Below are positions 51,049 through 59,416 of a stretch of 59,520 bases of DNA, piece after piece (position 1 is the stretch's first letter; every line of letters starts with the position of its first letter). The position numbers and the translations under genes were made by a program. Below the pieces are notes generated by a model, which made no database searches, was not told the DNA's origin, and worked only from the letters and a program-made list of their open reading frames with translations. Where the stretch lies: contig CAUGPT010000013.1 of NCBI GenBank assembly GCA_959601495.1, forward strand, positions 1 through 59,520. Direction: 5' to 3'. Origin of the DNA: Avispirillum sp959601495 (GTDB taxonomy: Bacteria > Bacillota > Clostridia > Oscillospirales > CAG-272).

Positions 51049-52509
51049 ATGTATTTTATCGGACTTGACGTCGGCACAACGGGCACAAAAGCCGTTGTGA
51101 CCGACGAGGGCGGAATAACTCTCGGCAGCGCCTACAAGGACTATCCGCTGCACAGCGACGGCGTGCGCGTTACTCAGAACGCCGACGACTGGTGGAGCTC
51201 CGCAGTATACGCCGTGCGCGGCGCAACGAAGGATATTGACAAATCGAAGATCGCCGCCATAAGCCTTTCGACCCAGGCGGCAAGCATGCTCTGCACGGAC
51301 AAAGACGGCAATGCAATAAGCGAGGTCATCACCTGGATGGACAGCCGCGCCTCGGCAGAGGCGCGTGAGCTCTCCGACGCCATAGGTGCCGAGAGAATAT
51401 ATAAGATCAGCGGCTGGCTGCCCAATCCCGTTCTCGACGCCGCAAAAATACTGTGGCTGAGAGACAATGCGCCACGCCTTTTCGCCGCGGCGCATAAATT
51501 CGTGACCACACTTGAGTTTATGAACATGAAGCTGTGCCGCCGTTGCGTTATCGACCCAACGAACGCCGCCATGCGGCAGCTGTACAATATCACATCCGGC
51601 AAATGGAGCGAGCCTGTACTCTCATATATAGGCATCACTGAGGACAGACTGCCCGAGGTTCTGCCAATCGGCGCGGATCTCGGCACACTGTGCCCCGAGG
51701 CGGCAGCGGAGCTTTCGCTGCCCTGCGGCGTGCACGTTTATAACGGCGCCCACGATCAGTACTGCGCCGCGGTCGGCTGCGGCGCGGTGGAAGCGGGCGA
51801 TATGCTGCTCGCGACGGGCACCACATGGGTGATCCTCGGCATAACGTCGTCTCCTTTGTACACCGACAACCATATCTCCCCCGGCATTCACCCGACGAAG
51901 GGACTTTACGGTGCTCTTGCGTCCATCGTCAGCGCGGGAAGCGCACTGAACTGGTACCGCAATATATGCGGCGGCGACTTTGCGTCTTTGGACGCCGAAG
52001 CATCTCTTTGCCGCGACAGCGCCGCCTCCCTTTTTGTGCTGCCGTACGTCTGCGGCGCGGGCTTTCCCCATATGCGCCCCGATCTGCGCGGCGCCATGTT
52101 CGGGCTTGACGCGGGCCACAAGCGCGGGGATATTGCAAGAGCTCTTATGGAGGGCGTTGCTTTTGAGGCAGCCGGAGTGCTTGACGGCTTTGCAGCCCGC
52201 GGCATGAAGATCGACCGGCTCATGATGACCGGCGGCGCCGCCAGAAGCGAGCTTTGGACGGGTATCGTACAAAGCGTTACCGGCTGCGAAATATATCGCA
52301 TGCGTGAAAAAGAGACCTGCTGCATGGGCGCCGCAATGACAGCGGCAGTATCCTGCGGCGCTTTTGCGGACTACAGCGACTGCAAAAGAGTCATGGTAAA
52401 GGCGGATGCCGCCCCCGCCGCATCAAAAACCGACATGGCCTTTTACCTTGAAAAACGTGCCCGCTACGAAAAGCTCGTTGCGGGGCTTAAGGATTTTTAT
52501 ACGGTATAG
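51049..52509 (+). CDS. FGGY-family carbohydrate kinase
   Basis: 486 residues of the ASKHA fold. GLDVGTTGTKAVVTDEGG is the phosphate 1 motif, GAHDQYCAAVGCGAV and ATGTTWVILG mark the second lobe, and MTGGAARSELWTGIVQSVTG the adenosine motif. FGGY kinases phosphorylate sugars or polyols such as xylulose, ribulose, glycerol or sedoheptulose; the sequence does not allow me to choose. The start ATG lies 2 bp past the aminotransferase-like gene. There is no sugar isomerase, aldolase or transporter nearby, so a salvage or signalling metabolite is possible. Confidence 0.85.
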   Translation: MYFIGLDVGTTGTKAVVTDEGGITLGSAYKDYPLHSDGVRVTQNADDWWSSAVYAVRGATKDIDKSKIAAISLSTQAASMLCTDKDGNAISEVITWMDSRASAEARELSDAIGAERIYKISGWLPNPVLDAAKILWLRDNAPRLFAAAHKFVTTLEFMNMKLCRRCVIDPTNAAMRQLYNITSGKWSEPVLSYIGITEDRLPEVLPIGADLGTLCPEAAAELSLPCGVHVYNGAHDQYCAAVGCGAVEAGDMLLATGTTWVILGITSSPLYTDNHISPGIHPTKGLYGALASIVSAGSALNWYRNICGGDFASLDAEASLCRDSAASLFVLPYVCGAGFPHMRPDLRGAMFGLDAGHKRGDIARALMEGVAFEAAGVLDGFAARGMKIDRLMMTGGAARSELWTGIVQSVTGCEIYRMREKETCCMGAAMTAAVSCGAFADYSDCKRVMVKADAAPAASKTDMAFYLEKRARYEKLVAGLKDFYTV

Positions 52510-52575
52510 CCCTGCCGCGCTGTACATAGCGCTCGGCAAAAACAACCCGGCTATTTAAAAATTCACGCAAACCGA

Positions 52576-52604
52576 TTGACTTATATCATATTGTGTGATA
52601 TAAT
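52576..52604 (+). promoter_or_regulatory. Promoter of the SCIFF operon
   Basis: TTGACT (52576-52581), 17 bp, TATAAT (52599-52604), 38 bp before the start codon. It is a strong promoter, as expected for an abundant small peptide. Confidence 0.8.
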
Positions 52605-52641
52605 TTTCAAAAATAAAACATTACCGGAGGACGGCAAAATA

Positions 52642-52794
52642 ATGAAACGTATTCAGACAATCGCTACTAAAAATCTTTGCGAAAGCGCCGCAAAGGGCGG
52701 CTGCGGCGAATGCCAGACTTCCTGCCAGTCTGCATGCAAAACAAGCTGCGGTATCGCAAACCAGAAGTGCGAAAACTCAAAGCAGGATAAGTAA
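52642..52794 (+). CDS. scfA: SCIFF ranthipeptide precursor
   Basis: 50 residues. Cysteines at 21, 24, 28, 32, 36 and 43 make the six-cysteine core of the SCIFF family (six cysteines in forty-five residues), in GCGECQTSCQSACKTSCG; one extra Cys is at 13. The precursor is modified by the radical-SAM enzyme next door, which forms thioether links between Cys sulfur and a non-Cys residue (Thr in the studied homologue). SCIFF is near universal in Clostridia, and its role may involve signalling or quorum-related control. The ATG at 52642 follows CGGAGGA; the longer frame begins inside the promoter. A terminator separates it from the maturase. Confidence 0.94.
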   Translation: MKRIQTIATKNLCESAAKGGCGECQTSCQSACKTSCGIANQKCENSKQDK

Positions 52795-52809
52795 TCCGTT
52801 TACAACGGA

Positions 52810-52835
52810 AATGCCGCCTTTGGGCGGCATTTTTC
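52810..52835 (+). terminator. Attenuating terminator between scfA and scfB
   Basis: A nine-bp stem AATGCCGCC/GGCGGCATT around TTTG runs into TTTTTC. Most transcripts should end here, giving much precursor and little maturase. Confidence 0.85.
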
Positions 52836-52864
52836 GATTTTAATATTTCCGAAAGGATCATAAC

Positions 52865-54247
52865 ATGATACACTCCTACAAGCTCGGCGGTCATAATATT
52901 GTTCTTGACGTTTGCTCCGGCTCTGTTCACATCGTTGACGATGTTGCCTATGATATAATCAATGCATACGAAAACACTCCTCACGACAAAATCATCAGCG
53001 ATATACTCTCCAAATACAGCGGGAGAGAAGACGTTTCCGAAGCAGATATTCTCGACTGCTTTTCAGATATTGAAAGTCTGAAGAAAAGCGGCAGGCTGTT
53101 CACCCCCGACACCTTTGAGCCCATAGCAGGCAAGCTGAAGAAAAAAACTTCCGGCGTTGTTAAGGCGCTTTGCCTGCATGTGGCACACATATGCAACCTT
53201 AACTGCTCATACTGCTTCGCCAGTCAGGGCAAATATAACGGCGAACGCGCTGTTATGCCTCTTGAAGTGGGAAAGCGCGCTCTTGATTTTCTGATCGAAA
53301 ATTCCGGCACCCGCCGCAATCTGGAGGTGGACTTTTTCGGCGGAGAACCGCTGATGAATTTTGACGTCGTTAAAGAACTCGTCAAATATGCCCGCGGGCG
53401 AGAGAAAGAAACCGGAAAGAACTTCCGGTTCACCCTCACTACAAACGGTATGCTTATTGATGACGATGTAATTGACTTTGCAAACCGCGAATGCTCAAAC
53501 GTAGTCCTCTCCCTTGACGGCAGACGGGAGGTACATGACAGATACAGAGTTGACTATGCCGGAAACGGAAGCTGGGAGCGCATCGTCCCGAAATTTCAAA
53601 AGCTTGTAGAAGCGCGCGGCGGAAAAAACTACTATATGCGCGGCACCTTCACTCATGCAAATCCCGATTTTCTTAACGACATAAAAGAAATGCTGTCCCT
53701 CGGATTTCGCGAACTCAGCATGGAGCCGGTTGTAACTTCCCCGGATGATCCCTCCGCCCTGACGGAGGAAGATCTGCCCACAGTGCTCCGTCAATATGAG
53801 GAGCTTGCCGAGCTGATGCAGGAAAAGCGTCGGGAGGGCGACCCTTTTACATTCTATCATTACATGATCGACCTGAAAGACGGTCCATGCATATACAAAC
53901 GCGTTTCCGGCTGCGGATCAGGCACGGAGTATATGGCAGTTACCCCCTGGGGAGATCTATATCCCTGCCACCAGTTTGTGGGTGATGAAAAATTCAGGCT
54001 CGGTGACGTATGGCACGGCGTTGACAACAAAGCTATTCAGGATGAATTTGAAAGCTGCAATGTATATGCGCGCCCCGAATGCCGCAGCTGCTGGGCAAAG
54101 CTTTACTGTTCCGGCGGATGTGCCGCAAATGCCTACCATGCAGCAGGCTCCGTAACCGGCATATATGAATACGGATGTAAGCTTTTCAAAAAGCGCATGG
54201 AATGTGCCATAATGCTCGAAGCTTCAAAAGCCGTTGAAGGATCATGA
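52865..54247 (+). CDS. scfB: SCIFF radical-SAM maturase
   Basis: 460 residues. An N-terminal ~100-residue domain (IHSYKLGGHNIVLDVCSGSVHIVDD) probably recognises the leader peptide. The radical-SAM cluster motif CNLNCSYC has Cys110, Cys114 and Cys117. The C-terminal SPASM domain holds many Cys (CGSGTEYMAVTPWGDLYPCHQF, CRSCWAKLYCSGGC, YGCKLF) for two auxiliary iron-sulfur clusters. It forms the thioether crosslinks in the SCIFF precursor. The ATG at 52865 follows GAAAGGA, and the 3' end overlaps the decarboxylase gene by 4 bp. Confidence 0.95.
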   Translation: MIHSYKLGGHNIVLDVCSGSVHIVDDVAYDIINAYENTPHDKIISDILSKYSGREDVSEADILDCFSDIESLKKSGRLFTPDTFEPIAGKLKKKTSGVVKALCLHVAHICNLNCSYCFASQGKYNGERAVMPLEVGKRALDFLIENSGTRRNLEVDFFGGEPLMNFDVVKELVKYARGREKETGKNFRFTLTTNGMLIDDDVIDFANRECSNVVLSLDGRREVHDRYRVDYAGNGSWERIVPKFQKLVEARGGKNYYMRGTFTHANPDFLNDIKEMLSLGFRELSMEPVVTSPDDPSALTEEDLPTVLRQYEELAELMQEKRREGDPFTFYHYMIDLKDGPCIYKRVSGCGSGTEYMAVTPWGDLYPCHQFVGDEKFRLGDVWHGVDNKAIQDEFESCNVYARPECRSCWAKLYCSGGCAANAYHAAGSVTGIYEYGCKLFKKRMECAIMLEASKAVEGS

Positions 54248-55599
54248 AAAAAACTCCAATATTTGATTTTGTAAAAAAGTACGCCGAAAGCGGCGTTCTG
54301 CGTATGCACATGCCCGGGCATAAAGGCATGGGCGAGCTTGGTGCCGAGACTTACGATATAACCGAAATCAGCGGTGCAGATGTGCTTTACCGCTCCGACG
54401 GCATTATAAAAGAGAGCGAACAAAATGCATCGGAAATTTTCGGCAGTGCGGTAACTTTATATTCGACAGAAGGTTCGTCGCTTTCGATCAGGGCAATGGT
54501 ATACCTTGTATCCGTTTATGCCCGTTCATTGGGCAAACGCCCTGTTATTGCAGCGGCGCGCAATGCTCACCGAGCATTTTTTTCGGCAGCGGCAATATCC
54601 GATGTTGACGTTGTGTCTGTCTATCCGAAAAGCACGGACACGATCCTTTCCTGCTGCCTCGGACCGGACGACATAGAGCTGTTTCTGAGCGGCTGCACAA
54701 CGACCCCGACCGCAGTATATATAACAAGTCCGGATTATCTCGGTAATATTGCCGAGGTTCAAAGCATTGCAAAAATATGCCATAACCACGGCGTGCTTTT
54801 GCTTGTAGATAACGCCCACGGCGCCTATCTCCGCTTTTTGCCGAAGGATCAACACCCCATAAGTCTCGGTGCGGATATAGTATGCGATTCCGCACACAAA
54901 ACGCTTCCTGTTCTGACCGGCGGCGGATATTTGCATATTTCGCGCTCTGCACCGGAGTTTTTTTTCAGCCGCGCAGAGGATGCCATGGCGTTTTTTGCCT
55001 CTACCTCCCCTTCATATCTGACCCTTTCGTCCCTTGATCTTGCAAACAAATACCTCACGGATAACTACCGCCGGCTGCTCTGCGATTTTGCCGCTGCAGC
55101 AGAAAAAACAAAAAAAATTCTTTGTGAAACGGGCTACACGCTTATTGGCAGTGAGCCGCTGAAGCTGTCAGTTTCCGCCGCAAAATTCGGATATACCGGC
55201 ACAGAGCTTGCCGATATTCTTCGCAAACACCATAACATAGAATGTGAGTTTGCCGATCCCGACTTTATTGTGCTTATGTTGTCACCCGGATTGGGATCCG
55301 ACTCGCTGACGCGCATTGAAAATGCACTGGGCACAGTTGAAAAACGTCCCGAAAAAGTCATGGGGTCGAGCAGACTTGTCTTTTTACAGCCACGGAGAAA
55401 ACTGTCTGTAAGAGAAGCAATGTTTGCACCGTACAAAAACGTGCCCGTAAAAAACGCCGAGGGAATGATTTTTGCATCCGCCGCCATATCATGCCCTCCG
55501 GCAATTTCTCCCGTCATTGCCGGAGAAGTGATTGACGAAAACATCATCGCTATACTTGACTACTACAACATTGACACGGTGAATACGGTTCTTTTGTAA
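54244..55599 (+). CDS. Orn/Lys/Arg decarboxylase-family PLP enzyme
   Basis: 451 residues of fold-type I. MHMPGHKGM near the N-terminus, EGSSLSIRAMVYL, VDNAHGAYLRF and the PLP lysine Lys219 in DSAHKTLPVLTGGG are signatures of the major Orn/Lys/Arg decarboxylase domain; the C-terminal domain has the CPPAISPVIAGE segment. It is short like the Gram-positive YaaO/SpeA types and lacks the N-terminal response-regulator-like domain. It probably decarboxylates arginine or lysine, giving agmatine or cadaverine; the substrate is not decided. Its ATG overlaps the stop of the SCIFF maturase (ATGA), so the two are coupled. Confidence 0.86.
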   Translation: MKKTPIFDFVKKYAESGVLRMHMPGHKGMGELGAETYDITEISGADVLYRSDGIIKESEQNASEIFGSAVTLYSTEGSSLSIRAMVYLVSVYARSLGKRPVIAAARNAHRAFFSAAAISDVDVVSVYPKSTDTILSCCLGPDDIELFLSGCTTTPTAVYITSPDYLGNIAEVQSIAKICHNHGVLLLVDNAHGAYLRFLPKDQHPISLGADIVCDSAHKTLPVLTGGGYLHISRSAPEFFFSRAEDAMAFFASTSPSYLTLSSLDLANKYLTDNYRRLLCDFAAAAEKTKKILCETGYTLIGSEPLKLSVSAAKFGYTGTELADILRKHHNIECEFADPDFIVLMLSPGLGSDSLTRIENALGTVEKRPEKVMGSSRLVFLQPRRKLSVREAMFAPYKNVPVKNAEGMIFASAAISCPPAISPVIAGEVIDENIIAILDYYNIDTVNTVLL

Positions 55600-55653
55600 A
55601 AAGCAGCCCTCTGCGGTGAGACGGTCAATACTCAACAGACATAAAAGCAATTT

Positions 55654-55690
55654 AGCTGCCGGTTCGATTCCGTATCGGTTCGGCAGCTTT
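55654..55690 (+). terminator. Probable terminator after the decarboxylase
   Basis: A stem AGCTGCCG (55654-55661)/CGGCAGCT (55681-55688) with partly paired interior is followed only by TT. It is a weak terminator by its T-run. The rest of the 344-bp gap 55600-55943 holds a promoter at 55794-55822 and no gene. Confidence 0.5.
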
Positions 55691-55793
55691 CAAATCGGCC
55701 TGAATAAACAGGTTCTTTGTGTCTGCCCTCATTAAATTTTCTCGCCATGAGAGCCTGCTTTTTGCTCCCTTTTCGCTTTTTTTGAAAAAAATG

Positions 55794-55822
55794 TGGAAAT
55801 CATCCGCAAAAGGTGGTATAAT
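55794..55822 (+). promoter_or_regulatory. Promoter of the LtaS-like gene
   Basis: TGGAAA (55794-55799), 17 bp, TATAAT (55817-55822). The start codon is about 115 bp from the expected transcription start. Confidence 0.6.
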
Positions 55823-55943
55823 TATTGACAGCCGTTGTGAAAATGCCGTGCCTTGCGGCGTGTGTTTTCGCAACCGGCATAAAAACGAACCTTGAATACA
55901 TAATTAATACCGGTGTCATAATACCGAATGATACGGAGTTTCT

Positions 55944-57968
55944 ATGTGGCTTAAAGTTACGAAAACTACTGACAAACGTACCCTTATATGCTTTGCGGCA
56001 GCGGCGGTCATTTTTGCGGCTGCGGCAGCGCTTTTGGGTGTCAATATATTTGTATCCGTTGCGGGAGGCATACTTCTTTTTGCCGTTCTCACGTTCAGAC
56101 TCGAATTTTCGGACAGTCTGCCCGTTTGGATGCGCTTTATAATTCTTTGGCTTCTGACGCTTATACTGTTCGTCCTCATGCAGACCACCATAAGCTGCGG
56201 CGTTTTCCTTATAGGCCCGCTGAAATTTCTTATGAACGTAATCATACTGGCAGGTCTTTCCTCTCTTTTGTGGATGGTTACGGGTAACATAAAAATTTCA
56301 ATTGCAGTCGTGGCGCTTCTGTGCTATTTTGTGGCAATATCCGACCACCTCGTCGTTCAGGCAAGAAGCTTTGAAATTCAGTTCTCAGACCTCAGCGCCA
56401 TGGCCACGGCAGCGCGCGTTGCCGGAGGATATGCCTTTACACTTTCGACCGTCACCAAGCTCGGTATAGTACTCGGCATAGTATTTCTCACATTTATAAT
56501 ACGCACCCGCTTTCCCAGCCACGAAAGAAGCTGGAAACGCACGGCGTTCTGCCTCGGCTCCATTGCCGCAACGTATCTGTGCGCCGTGATCATATACACC
56601 CAGTTCTGCGCCTCCTTTATAGGCTATCAGGACAAATACTGGATGTACCGCGGCAGCGAGCGCAACGGTTTTTTGGTAAACATCATATATTCCGCCTCCG
56701 CGACAAGAGTGCAGAGGCCCGAAGAATATGACGCCTCGACGCTTGAAAAGGAAGTTTCCGACTACCTCGGAAACGATGCCGACGGCAAGGGCACGCTCAA
56801 TGAAAGCGAAAAGAAGCCCAATGTCATTGCGATAATGAACGAAACGTTCTCCGATGTGCAGAACATTACAGCATATCTCGGCGGAGAAATGAAGACCGAT
56901 ATTTCAGTCACTCCGTTCCTTGATTCTCTTTCAAACGATGCGCCGAATATTATAAAGGGTCACGCCCTGGCTTCGGTGTACGGCGGCAACACCGCTAACT
57001 CCGAGCTTGAATTTCTCACGGGGCAGTCCATACAGTTCATCCCCCGCAACACCGTTGCATATAACCTGTATCTTAATGAGTCAAACACATTCTCTATAGT
57101 AAACACTTTCAATAACGCGGGCTACCGCACCATAGGCATGCACCCCGAAAAGCCCATCAACTGGCAGAGGGATAAAATATACAGCTACTACGACTTTGAC
57201 GAAATATACTTCATTGACGATTTTACCGACGGTCTCGGTGAGGAAGGCTGGTTCAGAGATCACGTAAGCGACGAGGCTGTATATGACAAGATTATAAGCC
57301 TTTTTGAAACAAAAGAAGAAAACGACCCGTTCTTCACCTTTGCCGTTACAATGCAGAACCACGGCGGATTTACTACGGCGGGCTTTGACTATACGGTCAA
57401 CATCGAGGGATATGAGAACTACACGGGCATACGCGAGTATCTGACGTGCATAAACAACTCCGACAAAGCGCTTGAAAAGCTTATCAAGTATTTCGAGAAC
57501 GTTGAAGAGGAAACGGTCATCGTATTCTTCGGCGACCATCAGCCCTCGCTTTCAAACATTGCCTCCAAGTTCTACGGGCTTACAGACTCCTCAACAGTGG
57601 AAGAACAGCAGGCAAAATACGCCATTCCCTACTTTTTCTGGGCAAACTACGATATAAGCTGCGACAGGGCTACCCCTCTCACAAGTATAAACTACCTGTC
57701 TTCATGGCTGCTTGACATCATCGGTGCCGATAAAACGGAGTTTCAGCAGTTTATAGCAAAGCTCAACACCGAAGTGCCCGTTATAAATGCAATGGGCTGG
57801 TACGACAATGACGGTGTGTTCCACGAATCGACTTATTCTGCACCAAATCTTTCCGACTCCCTTAACCTTTATGCAAAGCTTCAGTACAACGCCATGTACG
57901 ACACACAGAAACGAATACCGTCTTTGTTCGGTATAAAGGGTCCGCAGCCGACGGCAGCAAAAAAATGA
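55944..57968 (+). CDS. LTA synthase family protein (phosphoglycerol transferase-like)
   Basis: 674 residues. About five N-terminal membrane helices (residues ~15-230) are followed by an extracellular sulfatase-like domain. The LtaS active site is matched: metal ligand Glu300 in MNETFSD, catalytic Thr350 in GGNTANSELEFLTG, and Asp531-His532 in FFGDHQPSL. Such enzymes polymerise glycerol phosphate from phosphatidylglycerol or decorate glycolipids. Specificity (polymerase, primase or another phosphoglycerol transferase) cannot be decided. The ATG at 55944 follows ACGGAG. It stands alone between its promoter and a terminator. Confidence 0.88.
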   Translation: MWLKVTKTTDKRTLICFAAAAVIFAAAAALLGVNIFVSVAGGILLFAVLTFRLEFSDSLPVWMRFIILWLLTLILFVLMQTTISCGVFLIGPLKFLMNVIILAGLSSLLWMVTGNIKISIAVVALLCYFVAISDHLVVQARSFEIQFSDLSAMATAARVAGGYAFTLSTVTKLGIVLGIVFLTFIIRTRFPSHERSWKRTAFCLGSIAATYLCAVIIYTQFCASFIGYQDKYWMYRGSERNGFLVNIIYSASATRVQRPEEYDASTLEKEVSDYLGNDADGKGTLNESEKKPNVIAIMNETFSDVQNITAYLGGEMKTDISVTPFLDSLSNDAPNIIKGHALASVYGGNTANSELEFLTGQSIQFIPRNTVAYNLYLNESNTFSIVNTFNNAGYRTIGMHPEKPINWQRDKIYSYYDFDEIYFIDDFTDGLGEEGWFRDHVSDEAVYDKIISLFETKEENDPFFTFAVTMQNHGGFTTAGFDYTVNIEGYENYTGIREYLTCINNSDKALEKLIKYFENVEEETVIVFFGDHQPSLSNIASKFYGLTDSSTVEEQQAKYAIPYFFWANYDISCDRATPLTSINYLSSWLLDIIGADKTEFQQFIAKLNTEVPVINAMGWYDNDGVFHESTYSAPNLSDSLNLYAKLQYNAMYDTQKRIPSLFGIKGPQPTAAKK

Positions 57969-58015
57969 GCTCCGTTTGCGCCGCTGACATATATATTGAA
58001 AGTATATCTTAAATC

Positions 58016-58056
58016 GCAGATAAGTCTTCGCATATGCGGGGGCTTATCTGCTTTAT
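58016..58056 (+). terminator. Terminator after the LtaS-like gene
   Basis: GCAGATAAG (58016-58024) pairs with CTTATCTGC (58043-58051), with an inner CGCATATGCG palindrome, followed by TTTAT. The further leader up to the DegV gene has another small hairpin, CTGCCGCA/TGCGGCAG (58079-58105). Confidence 0.75.
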
Positions 58057-58173
58057 CAGAAGGGCGACTAGACGAAAGCTGCCGCAAAGGTGTCAACTGC
58101 GGCAGTAGAGAATACAATACCGCCGGAGAGAACTCTCTCTACAAACAGTAGAGATGACACAAAACGGCGTGTA

Positions 58174-58202
58174 TTGACAGAAGCGCAAATGCGTGCTATC
58201 CT
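58174..58202 (+). promoter_or_regulatory. Promoter of the DegV gene
   Basis: TTGACA (58174-58179), 17 bp, TATCCT (58197-58202), 37 bp before the start codon. Confidence 0.65.
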
Positions 58203-58239
58203 TATACATATGTTCCGAAAGGCAGGTTGTAAAACAACA

Positions 58240-59076
58240 ATGAGAAAAATAAAGATTGCGGCAGATTCCTCCGCTAATATGCAGACGATGTCCGGAACGT
58301 CCTTTGCCGCAGCTCCTTTGAAAATAATCACATCTGACAGAGAATTTACAGATGATGCGTCGCTTGACACCGATGAAATGATAGGATACTTTGCTTCATA
58401 TAAGGGCAAATCCAAAACGTCATGTCCAAGCCCGTCCGACTGGCTCGAAGCCTTTGGTGACGCCGACGATATTTTCTGCATAACGATCACAAGTCATCTC
58501 TCCGGCAGCTACAATTCCGCATGCGCGGCAAAAGAAATATATGAGTCGGAGCACGAGGGCAGCCGCGTTTTCGTTATAGACTCTCTTTCCACGGGCCCCG
58601 AAATGGAGCTTATCGCGGAAAAGCTGCGCGAGCTTACAGACAGCGGAAAATCATATGAGGAAATTTGCGCAGAGATCTCCGCATATAAGGAAAAGACAGG
58701 GCTTCTCTTTATGCTTGAATCTCTGAAAAATCTTGCCGCAAACGGCAGAGTTTCGCACACGGTGGCAAGGATCGCGGGACTTCTGGGCATACGACTTGTA
58801 TGCAAGGCAAGTGAATGCGGAGAGATAGAACCGCTGCACAAGTGCCGCGGCGAGGCGCGCTCTCTTGAAACGCTTACCGAGTGCCTGAAAAAATCCGGGC
58901 TCGGGCGCGGCAAGGTGAGGATCGCGCACTGTAAAAATCCCGAAGCGGCGCAGAAGCTGCGGGACATGATACTTGCCGAAGCACCCGATGTTGACATCGC
59001 AGTTTCGGAGTGCGGCGGTCTGTGCGGGTTTTACGCCGAGCGCGGCGGGCTGCTCGTAGGTTTTGAAAAGTTCTGA
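58240..59076 (+). CDS. DegV family fatty-acid-binding protein
   Basis: 278 residues. The N-terminus MRKIKIAADSSAN has the DegV DSxxx motif, the central CITITSHLSGSYNSACAAKE contains the serine-rich fatty-acid pocket, and GLLFMLESLKNLAANGRVS is the family's helix. DegV (FakB-like) proteins hold a fatty acid and, with FakA kinase, present it for phosphorylation and phospholipid synthesis; FakA is not nearby. I choose the ATG at 58240 because it gives the family N-terminus and follows AAAGGCAGG, though at a long spacing. The open frame further upstream overlaps the promoter. Confidence 0.86.
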   Translation: MRKIKIAADSSANMQTMSGTSFAAAPLKIITSDREFTDDASLDTDEMIGYFASYKGKSKTSCPSPSDWLEAFGDADDIFCITITSHLSGSYNSACAAKEIYESEHEGSRVFVIDSLSTGPEMELIAEKLRELTDSGKSYEEICAEISAYKEKTGLLFMLESLKNLAANGRVSHTVARIAGLLGIRLVCKASECGEIEPLHKCRGEARSLETLTECLKKSGLGRGKVRIAHCKNPEAAQKLRDMILAEAPDVDIAVSECGGLCGFYAERGGLLVGFEKF

Positions 59077-59102
59077 TCATTCAAAATCGGTATTGTAGTT
59101 TT

Positions 59103-59357
59103 TGCTTTTCCGTAAGCAGCCACGGACGGTTGAGTTTCGTCTCTACGAAATTGGCAAAGCATTTTAAACTTTGATGTTAGCTTGCCGAACGTAAGTGAGA
59201 AGGACGTGAAGGGACTGCTTTTCCATAAGCAGCCGCGGACGGTTGATAGCTTTCGGTTTTCCGAAATTGGAAAAGCAATTCAAACTTTGTCGTCTGCTTA
59301 CCGAACGTTGGTGAGAAGGACGTGAAGGGACTACTTTTCCGTAAGTAGCCCCTTCAC
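59103..59357. repeat. Tandem structured repeat array, ~113-116 bp units
   Basis: Two complete units start at 59103 and 59216, and a third, partial one at 59332. Each begins with a hairpin of TTCCGT or TTCCAT loop whose stem is TGCTT/AAGCA, CTGCTT/AAGCAG and CTACTT/AAGTAG respectively, with a compensated base pair. A second internal hairpin is TTTCGT/ACGAAA in unit 1 and TTTCGG/CCGAAA in unit 2, again compensated. Units share GTGAGAAGGACGTGAAGGGA near their end. The last hairpin extends to 15 bp (59322-59357), whose one A-C mismatch becomes a G-U pair on the minus strand. No protein is convincing here. What it does is unknown. Confidence 0.65.
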
Positions 59358-59373
59358 ACATCCCCGAATCGGT

Positions 59374-59416
59374 CTAAGAAAGGAGAGGCAGGCGTTTCCC
59401 GCCTCTCCTCTCTTAG
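59374..59416 (-). other. Long imperfect hairpin beyond the repeat array
   Basis: About 17 bp pair between 59374-59392 and 59398-59416 with a CGTTT loop. Both imperfect positions are A-C on the plus strand and G-U on the minus strand, so the folded RNA is probably minus-strand. No T-run follows in either direction. The remaining 59417-59520 shows no gene. Confidence 0.5.

Noticed and set aside
55654..55690. tRNA-like T-loop (GGTTCGATTCC)
   Set aside because: The flanking bases do not form a T-stem, acceptor or anticodon arms; it is the loop of a terminator-like hairpin.
59103..59357. CRISPR array
   Set aside because: Only two full units of 113-116 bp that are similar over most of their length, with no short repeats and unique spacers, and no cas genes.
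59164..59361. 65-residue minus-strand frame in the tandem repeats
   Set aside because: It covers the repeat array and its hairpins; the variation among units maintains stems, not protein. No ribosome site is visible.
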